Below, piece by piece: positions 1 through 7,820 of a DNA stretch of 64,000 bases; the first letter of the stretch is position 1; every line of letters starts with the position of its first letter. The notes under the pieces are model-generated. The model was not told the DNA's origin and did not search any database. It saw only the letters and a program-made list of their open reading frames with translations. The translations under genes and the position numbers were made by a program. Source of the DNA: Kibdelosporangium sp. MJ126-NF4 (GTDB taxonomy: Bacteria > Actinomycetota > Actinomycetes > Mycobacteriales > Pseudonocardiaceae); assembly GCF_000826545.1 (NCBI RefSeq), contig NZ_CDME01000008.1, positions 310,001 to 374,000 of the forward strand, written 5' to 3'.

Positions 1-1
1 G

Positions 2-2449
2 TCCTTCCTGCTGAGCAGGCTGCGCACGCAGCGGCTGCTCATACTGTGTACTTATCGGACGGACGACCTGCACCGCAGGCACCCGTTGCGACCTCTGCTG
101 GCCGAGTTGGTGCGGCTGCCCGCAGTGGAACGGCTGGAGCTGCCGCCGTTCGACAAGAGCGCGGCCCGCCTCTTCGTCGACGCGCTGGCCGAGGGCAACA
201 TCGAGGACGAGACCGCGCGCAAGGTCGCCGACCAGTCCGAAGGCAACGCCTTCTTCGCCGAGGAACTGCTCGCCGCGATCGGCGACGACGAGTGCGGCAT
301 CCCCGCGTCGCTGGCCGACGTCCTGCTGGCCAGAGTGGAGCGGCTCAGCGAGTCCGCGCACCAGGTGGTTCGGCTCTCCTCGGTCGCCGGGCGGCGGGTG
401 CAGCACAGCACCCTGCGCGAGGTCGGTGACCTCGACGACATCCAGCTTGAGGAAGCGCTGCGCGAAGTGGTGCAACACCACATCTTCGTGAGCGGCGGCG
501 AGCAGGTGCACTACTCGTTCCGGCACGCGTTGATGCGCGAGGCCGTGTACGGCGACCTGCTGCCCGGCGAACGCGTCCGGCTGCACGCCTCGTACGCCCG
601 TTACCTGAAGGAACGTCTGGACGAACGCGGCAACGCGGCGGCTTTCGCGTACCACAGCTTGGAAAGCAACGCACTGTCGGACGCTTTGGCCGCGTCGGTG
701 CGGGCCGCGAAGGAAGCGTCGCAACTGGGCGCGCCAGGGGAGGCGTTGCGGCATCTGGAGCAGGCGCTGCGGTTGTGGGACTCCGTCGACGAGGAGCACC
801 GGCCGGACAACAGCGACGAACTGACGTTGCTGCGCAAGGCCTCGTGGGCGGCGGGCACGTCCGGCGAACCGGAACGGGCGATCGCCTACGCGCGCTCGGC
901 CGTCAAAGCCGCCGACAAGCAGTGTGACCACGCACTACAGGCCGAGGTGCGGCGCAGGCTCACGCAGACGTTGATGGCGATCGACGGCAGCGAGGACGAG
1001 GCCCGCACCATGATCGAGGCGGCGTGGGCGAAGGCGGCGGAACTACCGCCCAGCCACACCCGCGCCTGGGTGTTGGCGGTGTACGCGCGGATGCTGCGCG
1101 CCTCCGGTGAGATGGAGATGGCGCGGGAGCGGGCCGAGTTGGCGATCGAGGACGCCAGGGCGGTCGGCGCCACGGGTGCCGAGGCGGACGCGCTGACCAC
1201 CCTCGCGATCGTGGTCGAGTCACGCGGCGAGATCGAGAAGAGCCAGAACCTGCTGCTGGAGGCCAAGGACCGGGCCAAAGAGGCGGACGCGGTCACGGTC
1301 GGCCTGCGCGCACGCTTCTACCACGGCCTCAACCGCTACGAGCTCGGTCTGTTCGACGAGGCGGCCACGGTGCTGGGCAAGGGCGTCGAGCTGGCTCGCA
1401 AGACCGGGCTGTCCTGGAGCGACTTCGGTGTCGAGCTGCGGGTGCTGCAGATGCTCAACCAGTTCGCCAAGGGCGACTGGGACGTCGTGGACGAGCAGTT
1501 GGAGCAGCCGCACGGCCGGGTGTCGAGCATGATCTCCGCGCGCCTTGCCGCGTGCGGGCTGGGTGTCGCGGTCGCCCGCGGTCGGCTCGCCGACGTCGAG
1601 CGGACGCTCACCAGCCTGCGGCCGGAGTGGCGTGAGCTGCAGATCGCGATGCTGTGCGGCTCGGCCGGTGCCGAGGCCGCCATGTGGCGCGGCAAGCCCG
1701 CGCTGGCGATCGAGCGGTTGGACGAGGTGCTGACCTGGGCGGCCAAGGTCGGCGGGAAATGGCCGATGGTCGGGATCAAGCTGGGGGCGATGGCGACCGC
1801 GGCCACGGCCGACGCCGCCGTGCGTGCGCGGGTCAAGGGGGAGCCGCTCGACGAGATCCTCGCCCAGGGTGCGCGGTTCGCCGAGTTGGCGGTACAGACC
1901 GCCGAGCACGGCACGCCTCGCTCCGGCAACCTCGGCCCGGACGGTCGGTTCTGGCGCACTCGTGCCGTGGCCGAGCTGTCCAGGCTGAACGGCACCAACG
2001 ACCCGGCCGCGTGGGCCGCGACCGTCGAGGCCGCGGACTACGGGGTGGTCTACGACCAGGCGCTCGCGCGCTGGCGCTTCGGCGAGGCGCTGCTGGGAGC
2101 CGACCGCCGGGACGAGGCCGTGACCCAGCTCAGGCTCGCCAACAAGGTGGCCGTCAGGCTGGGCGCCAAGCCACTGCAGGACGCGCTGGCCCAGCTGGCC
2201 CGCCGCGCGCGGCTGTCGTTGGCCGAGGACGGGCAGGGACCGCGGGACACTGTCGACCTGTTCACCCCGCGTGAGCAGTCGGTGCTCCAGTTGGTCGCGT
2301 TGGGACAGACGAACCGGCAGGTCGGCGAGGAGCTCTACATCAGCGAGAAGACGGTGAGCGTGCACCTGTCGCGGATCATGGCCAAGCTCGGCGTGAGCCG
2401 CAGGGCCGAGGCCGTGGCGATGGCCTACGACCGTGGCCTGCTCGACTGA
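2..2449 (+). CDS. LuxR-family (LAL-type) transcriptional regulator, 5'-truncated by window
   Basis: The frame is open from base 2, so the start lies upstream of the window. The first residues (LLILCTYRTDDL, then HPLRPLLAELVRL) match the region after Walker B in the AAA ATPase domain of large LuxR regulators. A long alpha-helical TPR-like middle follows. The last ~65 residues are a LuxR helix-turn-helix (LFTPREQSVLQLV, then ISEKTVSVHLSRIMAKLGV). Such LAL proteins are ATP-dependent cytoplasmic activators. The P-loop is expected in the missing N-terminal part. The 83-bp gap to the ABC ATPase gene leaves operon membership open. The ligand and targets cannot be read from the sequence. Confidence 0.9.
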   Translation, partial: SFLLSRLRTQRLLILCTYRTDDLHRRHPLRPLLAELVRLPAVERLELPPFDKSAARLFVDALAEGNIEDETARKVADQSEGNAFFAEELLAAIGDDECGIPASLADVLLARVERLSESAHQVVRLSSVAGRRVQHSTLREVGDLDDIQLEEALREVVQHHIFVSGGEQVHYSFRHALMREAVYGDLLPGERVRLHASYARYLKERLDERGNAAAFAYHSLESNALSDALAASVRAAKEASQLGAPGEALRHLEQALRLWDSVDEEHRPDNSDELTLLRKASWAAGTSGEPERAIAYARSAVKAADKQCDHALQAEVRRRLTQTLMAIDGSEDEARTMIEAAWAKAAELPPSHTRAWVLAVYARMLRASGEMEMARERAELAIEDARAVGATGAEADALTTLAIVVESRGEIEKSQNLLLEAKDRAKEADAVTVGLRARFYHGLNRYELGLFDEAATVLGKGVELARKTGLSWSDFGVELRVLQMLNQFAKGDWDVVDEQLEQPHGRVSSMISARLAACGLGVAVARGRLADVERTLTSLRPEWRELQIAMLCGSAGAEAAMWRGKPALAIERLDEVLTWAAKVGGKWPMVGIKLGAMATAATADAAVRARVKGEPLDEILAQGARFAELAVQTAEHGTPRSGNLGPDGRFWRTRAVAELSRLNGTNDPAAWAATVEAADYGVVYDQALARWRFGEALLGADRRDEAVTQLRLANKVAVRLGAKPLQDALAQLARRARLSLAEDGQGPRDTVDLFTPREQSVLQLVALGQTNRQVGEELYISEKTVSVHLSRIMAKLGVSRRAEAVAMAYDRGLLD

Positions 2450-2532
2450 GTTGCTGCGTCAGACTGAAGTCTGATCCATAACACGTCTGCAAGCCGATGC
2501 CGAGTCACCGCCCCACCACCTAGCGTTGGAGT

Positions 2533-3234
2533 ATGTCGGTTGCCGTCGAGGTCGCTGCGAGTGTTCGCGGCGTGGTGAGTGCGCGGGTCCTGCGCGGAGT
2601 GGATCTCGACGTGCCGGCCGGCCGGCTGACAGCGGTGGTGGGCAGACCGGGCGCGGGAAAAACGACGCTGCTCAACTGCGTCGGCGGGCTGCGACGGCCC
2701 GACCGCGGCACTGTCCGGATAGGAACAGACAGGATCAGTGGCCTCGGTGACGCGGCGCTGACCAAGCTGAGGCGCGACCGGATCGGGTTCGTGTTCGCGA
2801 CCTGCAGTCTGTTCCCCACGCTGTCGGTTGGCCAGAACATCCTGATCGGCCCCGAGCTCGCGGGCACCCGGCCGGAGAAGCAGTGGTTCGACACCGTGGT
2901 CGAGCTGCTGGGCCTGGCGCCCCTGCTGCGGGTCCGTCCTGTCGTACTCACGGCCGAGCAGCGGCAGCGGGTGGCGTGCGCGCGGGCGTTTCTGAGCAAG
3001 CCGGACGTGGTGCTCGCCGACGAGCCCACGGCCGAGCTGAGCAGGAGCGAGGCCGCCGCGCTGCTGGGCTTCCTGCGGATGTGGGTGCGCAAGCTGGGGC
3101 AGTCGGTGCTGCTGGCGACCAGTGACCCGTTCGTGGCCGCGCACGCCGACCAGGTCCACGTCCTGTCGGACGGCCGGATCACCGGTGAGGTGACCAGGCC
3201 GACGATCGAGTCCGTGCAGGCGGCGCTGCCATGA
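2533..3234 (+). CDS. ABC transporter ATP-binding protein, LolD/MacB-like, with degenerate motifs
   Basis: This 233-residue nucleotide-binding domain resembles those that energise FtsX-type permeases. Walker A (GRPGAGKTT, residues ~37-45) and Walker B (VVLADEPT) are intact. Three other catalytic elements are altered. The Q-loop reads FVFATCSLFP, where a glutamine is expected after the second F. The signature is LTAEQRQR instead of LSGGQ. The H-loop reads ATSDPF, with Ser in place of the switch His. ATP binding is plausible but hydrolysis may be poor (inference). The ATG is preceded by GGAG at 2528-2531. The next gene overlaps by 4 bp (ATGA), so the two are translationally coupled. Confidence 0.85.
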   Translation: MSVAVEVAASVRGVVSARVLRGVDLDVPAGRLTAVVGRPGAGKTTLLNCVGGLRRPDRGTVRIGTDRISGLGDAALTKLRRDRIGFVFATCSLFPTLSVGQNILIGPELAGTRPEKQWFDTVVELLGLAPLLRVRPVVLTAEQRQRVACARAFLSKPDVVLADEPTAELSRSEAAALLGFLRMWVRKLGQSVLLATSDPFVAAHADQVHVLSDGRITGEVTRPTIESVQAALP

Positions 3235-3668
3235 GGGCGCACCCGGTCCACGCGGGCTACCGGATGGGCGTGGGCGCGCTGCTGTGCTGCGCCGTGGCGA
3301 TCGGAGTGTTCATCCTGCTGGTCGTCGCCCGTGCGTCGGGCTGGTGGCTGCTGCCGATGTTCGTGGTGACGGAAGCCTTGGTGTACAAGGCGTTTTCGGT
3401 CACCGTCCGTCGAAGGAGACGGGATGTGGCGTTGTTACGGTGCTTCGGCGCCAGCCGTGCGCAGGTGTTCAACGGCGTGCTCACCGAGGCGGCGTGGGTG
3501 GGCGTGTTCGGCGCGGTTGTCGGGCTGCTGAGCGTGCTCATCCTGCTGGAGAGACTGGACTTCGACCTCACGGTCTTCGCCGCGCTCGTCGGCTCGGCTG
3601 GCGCGGTCCTCGCCGCGCTGGTGCCTGCGATCAGGGCGAGCAGGATCCCGCCGAGCGGGCCCGCATGA
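3231..3668 (+). CDS. Short FtsX-like permease module
   Basis: This 145-residue membrane protein has about four hydrophobic segments. The central stretch (RRRRRDVALLRCFGASRAQV) is the typical FtsX motif in which a basic loop precedes LR..GAS, and the C-terminus PAIRASRIPPSGPA also matches FtsX ends. Full FtsX/MacB permeases are about 400-850 residues with an extracytoplasmic domain. Here only the C-terminal module remains, so the protein is either a minimal permease or a truncated one. The start overlaps the ATPase stop by 4 bp, making it the obvious partner. The 3' end overlaps a phosphotransferase remnant on the other strand. Confidence 0.7.
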   Translation: MRAHPVHAGYRMGVGALLCCAVAIGVFILLVVARASGWWLLPMFVVTEALVYKAFSVTVRRRRRDVALLRCFGASRAQVFNGVLTEAAWVGVFGAVVGLLSVLILLERLDFDLTVFAALVGSAGAVLAALVPAIRASRIPPSGPA

Positions 3669-4150
3669 GGGTGACGGCCTTGCCGAAGAACGGGTTGTCG
3701 GGCGGCCGGGTGAGGAAGTCCGCCAGTGCGAACAGGTCCACTGCCTGGCTGAGCTGGCGCCAGTCCCCGGGGAGGTGGCCGCCCGCGTCGGTGAATCCTT
3801 CGGTGAACCCGGTGGCGAAGGCCGGTGTGATCTCGTCGGGCAGCCTGAGCATGTTGCCGACGTCGGGTGCCGTCCTGATCGGCGGCGATGACCTCGGCAA
3901 CCGGCACGGTCCCGGCCACCCGGCTGGCCAGTGCAACTTCGACGGCGCACGTGGTGCCGTGGCGCAGTCGGCGGAGGACGTACTTCTCGCCGGTGTCGGT
4001 GACGAGCTGGATGTTGTGGTTCCGATAGCCCCCGGCCAGTGGCTGGGTCTGCTCGACGCGCCTGCCAGGGAGTACGTCGTCGGCGAGCCAGGTGGTGGTG
4101 CGCGCGTCCAGGTGCACCAGGCCATCCTGCCAGTCGGCTGCTCTTGACAC
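3631..4150 (-). pseudogene. Decayed aminoglycoside-phosphotransferase-like (APH family) gene
   Basis: Two minus-strand frames carry pieces of one protein. From a GTG at 4150 the first reads WQDGLVHLDARTTTWLADDV, then a kinase N-lobe-like stretch (PLAGGYRNHNIQLVTDTGEKYVLRRL) and VPVAEVIAADQDGT near 3880. The homology then moves to another frame (MLRLPDEITPAFATGF, later LFALADFLTRPPDNPFFGKA), which looks like the C-terminal end of the same fold. The middle, which should hold the HGD catalytic loop, is absent. This is a frameshift plus internal deletion, so no active kinase is expected. The end at 3631 is the stop of the second frame and is only approximate as a homology boundary. Confidence 0.6.
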
Positions 4151-4170
4151 GGGGCGCGTTCCGCGACAAG

Positions 4171-4186
4171 GTGAGAGCGCTCTCAC
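4171..4186. promoter_or_regulatory. LacI-family operator-like palindrome
   Basis: A perfect 16-bp palindrome, gtgagagcgctctcac, with the central CG that is typical of LacI/GalR-family operators. It sits about 21 bp upstream of the phosphotransferase remnant's start and ~280 bp beyond the 3' end of the nearby LacI-type gene. Binding by that regulator is inferred. Confidence 0.6.
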
Positions 4187-4280
4187 AGCTCCCGGGGCGC
4201 GTCGAGGTGATGCTCCGGGTGAGCGAGTCGGGGGATGCCGGGCGCGGCGGCCCGACATCCCCCGACCGCCAGCGCTTTGC

Positions 4281-4343
4281 CCCACGCAACCAATGTGGCC
4301 TTCGGTGCGCCAAACGCACCAAAGGCCACATTGGTTGCGTGGG
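4281..4343. repeat. Palindromic hairpin repeat, copy 1
   Basis: An inverted repeat with 29-bp arms (4281-4309 and 4315-4343), one mismatch and a 5-nt loop ccaaa. The arms contain CAACCAATGTGGCC. It lies 3' of the LacI-family gene and could act as a factor-independent terminator, although no T-tract follows on either strand. Copy 2 lies 40 bp further on. Confidence 0.85.
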
Positions 4344-4382
4344 CAGCTCGGCGGCGACGGTCTTTGGCGTGTCGCATCCAGC

Positions 4383-4435
4383 GCAACGAAGGTGGCCTTT
4401 GGTGCGCCAAACGCACCAAAGGCCACATTGGTTGC
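4383..4435. repeat. Palindromic hairpin repeat, copy 2
   Basis: A second copy of the element at 4281-4343, with 24-bp arms (4383-4406 and 4412-4435), two mismatches and the identical ccaaa loop. The right arms of the two copies are identical over cgcaccaaaggccacattgg, while the left arms have drifted. It ends 27 bp from the LacI-family stop codon. Confidence 0.85.
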
Positions 4436-4461
4436 ACAGGCGCTGGCGTCGGCCAGCGTGG

Positions 4462-5490
4462 TCAGGCCGATTCGCGGCGGGCCAGTTGCACGGGGAGCAC
4501 TTCCCGTTTGCGGACCGATCCGCCGTCGATCAGCACCGTCAGGTTGGCGATCATCTTGCGGACCTGGTCGCCGAGGTCCTGGCGGACGGTGGTCAACGGC
4601 GGCTCGGTGTGCGGCGCGACCATCGGGTTGTCGTCGAAACCGACAACGGCCACGTCATCCGGCACGCGCCGACCGGCCTCGCGCAACGCCTTCAGGCAGC
4701 CGACAGCCATCAGGTCGTTGGCCGCGAACACGCCGTCGAGCTTGGGTACCCGGTGCAGCAGCATGTTCATCGCGCGGTAGCCACCCTCGCGCGTGTAGTC
4801 GCCCGACGCGGTGAGGTGTGCCTGCTTGTCCGGGCTCGCGCCGATGGCGCGGACCCAGCCCGCGAGGCGGTCCTGCGCCGAGAGCTCGTCCAGCGGGCCG
4901 GTGACGGACACGATCGTCCTGCGGCCGAGTCCGAGCAGGTGCTCGGTGGCCAGGTAGCCGCCACCTTCGTTGTCGTTGTCGACCGTGTAGAGACCGCGCA
5001 GCGAGCCCCACGGGCGTCCGCCGAACACACACGGCAGGTGCAGCTTGCGGACCGTGGACGGCAACGGGTCGTCCTGGTGGGGCGAGAACAGCAGCGCCCC
5101 GTCCACGTGCCCGCCGCGTAGGAACCGTTCGGCCCGGCCATGCGCGCCTTCACCGAGCCCCAGCATCAGCACCAACTGCGTGTCCATCTTCGCCAGCTCG
5201 CTCGCGGCCGCCCGGACCAGTGCGCCGAAGTGCGGATCGTTGAAGACCTTCGCCTGTGGCTCGGACACCAGCATCGCGATCGCGCCGGTCCGTCTCGTCA
5301 CGAGCGTCCTGGCTGCCTGGTTCGGCTGGTATCCCAGCTTCAGCGCGGCGGCCGTGACCGCTTCGTGTGCCTCGGGGCTGACCCGGGGCGACGAGTTGAG
5401 CACGCGTGACGCGGTCGCGCGGGACACGCCCGCGACGGCGGCGACGTCCTCAAGCGTTGGACGTGCTCCGGAGAGCGGTCGGCTGGCCAC
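4462..5490 (-). CDS. LacI/GalR-family transcriptional regulator
   Basis: The N-terminal HTH and hinge are clear (TLEDVAAVAGVSRATASRVL, then LGYQPNQAARTLVTRRT). They are followed by a periplasmic-binding-protein-like sensor domain (GAIAMLVSEP; DGVFAANDLMAVGCL; DVAVVGFDDNPMV). Such proteins are sugar-responsive repressors. I place the start at the GTG at 5490 because GGGAGGA lies just upstream; an ATG at 5505 would bury that ribosome-binding site inside the gene. The protein is ~342 residues, the normal family length. No sugar transporter or glycosidase is adjacent. The nearest matching operator is the palindrome at 4171-4186, beyond its own 3' end, so its targets may lie elsewhere. Confidence 0.92.
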   Translation of the reverse strand: MASRPLSGARPTLEDVAAVAGVSRATASRVLNSSPRVSPEAHEAVTAAALKLGYQPNQAARTLVTRRTGAIAMLVSEPQAKVFNDPHFGALVRAAASELAKMDTQLVLMLGLGEGAHGRAERFLRGGHVDGALLFSPHQDDPLPSTVRKLHLPCVFGGRPWGSLRGLYTVDNDNEGGGYLATEHLLGLGRRTIVSVTGPLDELSAQDRLAGWVRAIGASPDKQAHLTASGDYTREGGYRAMNMLLHRVPKLDGVFAANDLMAVGCLKALREAGRRVPDDVAVVGFDDNPMVAPHTEPPLTTVRQDLGDQVRKMIANLTVLIDGGSVRKREVLPVQLARRESA

Positions 5491-5560
5491 CTGCGTTCCT
5501 CCCATGTCCGCACGAGTCTGGCCAGAGTAGCTTGGTCAGGTGCGGAGACAGCGGAGGACG

Positions 5561-6613
5561 TCAGCGCGTCCGGATGATCTCGGAAGCGCTCTCACCCACT
5601 CGTAGGCCGATCCGGAGCATCCCCTGTTCGGTGCGGACCGACAACGGGATCCCGGCGCGCATCGCCGTCCGCTCGAACCCGGATTCGCCCGGCAGGCACC
5701 AGGCGACCAGCTCGCTGTGGCCCTCGGCACGTGCCGTCCCGGCCAGCCTGCGCAGCAACGCGGTGCCGATTCCCTTGTGCTGCCACGAGTCCTCGATCAG
5801 TAGCGACACCTCGGCCTCCGCGGGCCGCGCGGTGCGGATCAACTGTCCGATCCCGACCACCTCGCGACCGCACACGGCCAGCAGCGTGCTGCCACGCGGC
5901 GGAGTGAGCAGCCGGTGCAGCAACCGGCGCGGCAGCGTACGCACGCCCGAGTGGTACCGGGCGAACAACGTCCGCGCAGAGCACCGCGTGTGCAGCTGCG
6001 ACACGGCGTCCAGGTCGGAGACGTCGCCGCGGCGCAGCACGATGCCCGCGCCGTCCGGTGTGACGATGGCCGTCGGCGGGTCGGCCTCGGCCGTGACGTC
6101 CTGGAACATCGCGGTGAACGCGGCCGCGCGGGCCAGTTCGACGTCGGTGAACGGCGCCCAGCCGCGTCGGGCGGCCACTGTGACCCCGTCCCCGAGCCCG
6201 AGGATCGCGCGGTGCCCGCCGTCCAGCAGTTGTCCCGGCTCGCCTGACTCGAAGCTCACCGAGTCGGCCCCGAGTAGCACCCGCAACGCCTCGGGCGCGG
6301 CACACGGGTCCTCGAAGGCCATCGCGGCCGCGCGCAGCGCGGCGGTCGGTGGGTCGACCAGGTCGCGCACGTCGGCGTGGGTGATGCCGAGGCATCTGCC
6401 CCCTTCGGCGCGGATCTCCCTGACCAGTTCGGCGGGTGGCACGTCCGGCGCGGCCTTGACGACAAGCTCGTCGACCACCCCGGATGGCACGGGCAGGATC
6501 GACAACGCCAGCACGTTGCAGTCGCGGGCGGCCAGCCGGGTGGTCACCCGAGCGAGCACACCCGGAGAGTCGTCGAGCTCGACGCGCAGCCGCCACGTGT
6601 GTGTATCGGTCAT
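5561..6613 (-). CDS. ACT domain-GNAT acetyltransferase fusion
   Basis: Residues ~5-75 form an ACT-type domain (WRLRVELDDSPGVLARVTTRL, later LSILPVPSGVVDELVV). The C-terminal ~150 residues are a GNAT acetyltransferase, with acetyl-CoA-binding motif A around SWQHKGIGTALLRRLAG. ACT domains usually bind amino acids, so the acetyltransferase may be allosterically controlled by an amino acid (known for some actinobacterial fusions; inferred here). The start is ATG 6613 (MTDTHTWRL); an upstream in-frame ATG at 6643 adds only a poor leader. The substrate is not predictable. The gene lies 70 bp downstream of the LacI-family start on the same strand and is probably transcribed separately. Confidence 0.85.
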   Translation of the reverse strand: MTDTHTWRLRVELDDSPGVLARVTTRLAARDCNVLALSILPVPSGVVDELVVKAAPDVPPAELVREIRAEGGRCLGITHADVRDLVDPPTAALRAAAMAFEDPCAAPEALRVLLGADSVSFESGEPGQLLDGGHRAILGLGDGVTVAARRGWAPFTDVELARAAAFTAMFQDVTAEADPPTAIVTPDGAGIVLRRGDVSDLDAVSQLHTRCSARTLFARYHSGVRTLPRRLLHRLLTPPRGSTLLAVCGREVVGIGQLIRTARPAEAEVSLLIEDSWQHKGIGTALLRRLAGTARAEGHSELVAWCLPGESGFERTAMRAGIPLSVRTEQGMLRIGLRVGESASEIIRTR

Positions 6614-6778
6614 GGGACCAGGCTTGCCGCTGGGTATTGCCACGGTGTTTCAGCGGTGTAATGGGTTCTGGTGAGCCGACGCCTCCCGCCCGATGTGCTG
6701 CCCTTTCGGGCCGCTCCAACCGGACGGCGAGGCCATAACGTGATGCCGCCTCGTCTTTTCGCGCGCCTAGGGATGGTC

Positions 6779-7261
6779 ATGGTCCGGTACACGCTGCCCG
6801 ATACGCCGATCGCGGCAGCGACGGCTGACATCGGCCATGTGGCGGTGGAACTCGAGTTGACCCTGACCGGCCAGGTCACGGTGGACGGCCCTTTCTCGTC
6901 CGCCGACCTCGCCACGCTCAACCGGATCAGTGAAGGCGTCGTGGTCAGCCGCCTCGACACCGAGTCGCCGAGTGTCACCTGCCCGGCCGGGCACCACTTC
7001 ACGCAGCGGGGAACGACGTTCCTGCACCCGGTGACCATGGTCTTCCACGGCTCCAGTGTGATCGACTTCGGGTACGAGCAAGCGGTTGTCACCGGCGAGG
7101 TCGACTACCGGCTCGCGGTCAAGGTCAGCCCGCACAACCGTGAGCCCGAACCGCACGTCGACCCCGACCAGTGGTACTCGCGCAACGGCGGCACACTGGC
7201 TTCGATCGGCGCGATCGTGTTGATCAGCAGGAGCTTCAGCACACTGGACGGGTTGATCTAA
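6779..7261 (+). CDS. Hypothetical protein convergent with DUF4255 gene
   Basis: I do not recognise this ~160-residue protein. It begins MVRYTLPDTPIAAATADIG, is rich in beta-prone segments (HVAVELELTLTGQ; VDYRLAVKVSP), and has a histidine/acidic patch (NREPEPHVDPDQWYS) before a hydrophobic segment near the end (TLASIGAIVLIS). ATG 6779 is preferred because AGGGA (6769-6773) lies 5 nt upstream; in-frame starts exist back to 6671. Its last 4 bp overlap the stop of the convergent DUF4255 gene, which may mean the two belong to one small locus. There is no signal peptide, and its function is unknown. Confidence 0.55.
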   Translation: MVRYTLPDTPIAAATADIGHVAVELELTLTGQVTVDGPFSSADLATLNRISEGVVVSRLDTESPSVTCPAGHHFTQRGTTFLHPVTMVFHGSSVIDFGYEQAVVTGEVDYRLAVKVSPHNREPEPHVDPDQWYSRNGGTLASIGAIVLISRSFSTLDGLI

Positions 7262-7755
7262 GGCGTCTCCCACACCCGCCGGGGATTCCGGTGCGCGTTG
7301 GTGGGCACCGGGTCGGGCAGCATCGGCACGCTGATGTTCATCACGAACGCGGCCCGCGCGGGCATCCCGAGGCTGGTCCACAGCGAACCCGGCCCGGTGT
7401 TGGCGATTTTCAGGTACACGGGCTGTTTGGTCACCGCCAGCGATGGCGGCACGCAGTCGTCGGGCAGCGTGCCGCTGAACATCGCTGTGCGCAGCGCCCG
7501 GTCGAGCAGCCGGTGCTCGTCGTGGATCTTCTCGGCCCGCGCGGTGACCAGGTAGGACAGTTCACAACGACGGACCGGCTCGCCCTGTGGTGGCGCACCG
7601 GTGTCGTCCTGCAGGCCGAACAGGAACAGATCGATGGTGTTCGACGGCCGCTCGGTCTGCCACGTCGGTTTGGGCGGATCGAGCCGGACGACGGTGCCCT
7701 CCGGCATCTGTCTGCCGAACAGCTTGCACAGCGCGTCGTCCACTTCGGTGATCAT
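7258..7755 (-). CDS. DUF4255 (Pvc16 N-terminal-like) protein
   Basis: This 165-residue protein starts MITEVDDALCKLFGRQMP and contains the pattern of DUF4255/Pvc16_N proteins: a VRLDPPKP segment, then NTIDLFLFGLQDD, RRCELSYLVTA, and DRALRTAMFSG. In contractile injection systems this family is linked to the tube terminus/cap (established for the family). No sheath, tube, baseplate or AAA genes are visible nearby, so this is an orphan copy or the edge of a dispersed system. Upstream on the same strand is a LuxR-type regulator gene, separated by a strong terminator hairpin (7777-7802). The role in this organism is inferred from the family only. Confidence 0.75.
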   Translation of the reverse strand: MITEVDDALCKLFGRQMPEGTVVRLDPPKPTWQTERPSNTIDLFLFGLQDDTGAPPQGEPVRRCELSYLVTARAEKIHDEHRLLDRALRTAMFSGTLPDDCVPPSLAVTKQPVYLKIANTGPGSLWTSLGMPARAAFVMNISVPMLPDPVPTNAHRNPRRVWETP

Positions 7756-7776
7756 GACTTGGGTCGTCCATTTCCG

Positions 7777-7802
7777 AAAAGCCCCGCCGGAGCGGGGCTT
7801 TT
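7777..7802. terminator. Bidirectional intrinsic terminator
   Basis: Perfect 10-bp arms (aaaagccccg and cggggctttt) around a 6-nt loop, giving A/T tracts on both sides. It lies 18 bp past the stop of the LuxR regulator gene, between that gene and the DUF4255 gene, so it should limit read-through from the first to the second. Confidence 0.85.
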
Positions 7803-7820
7803 CCTCTCACCATCGATGAG

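Larger units (their letters stand above)
4151..4461. other. Intergenic region with operator palindrome and two hairpin repeats
   Basis: This ~310-bp gap lies between the 3' end of the LacI-family gene and the 5' end of the phosphotransferase remnant. It holds one LacI-type palindrome (4171-4186) and two copies of a long inverted repeat (4281-4343 and 4383-4435). I see no credible coding sequence in it. Confidence 0.7.

Noticed and set aside
4281..4435. CRISPR-like repeat pair
   Set aside because: Only two copies, each itself a long palindrome, with no spacer series and no cas genes.
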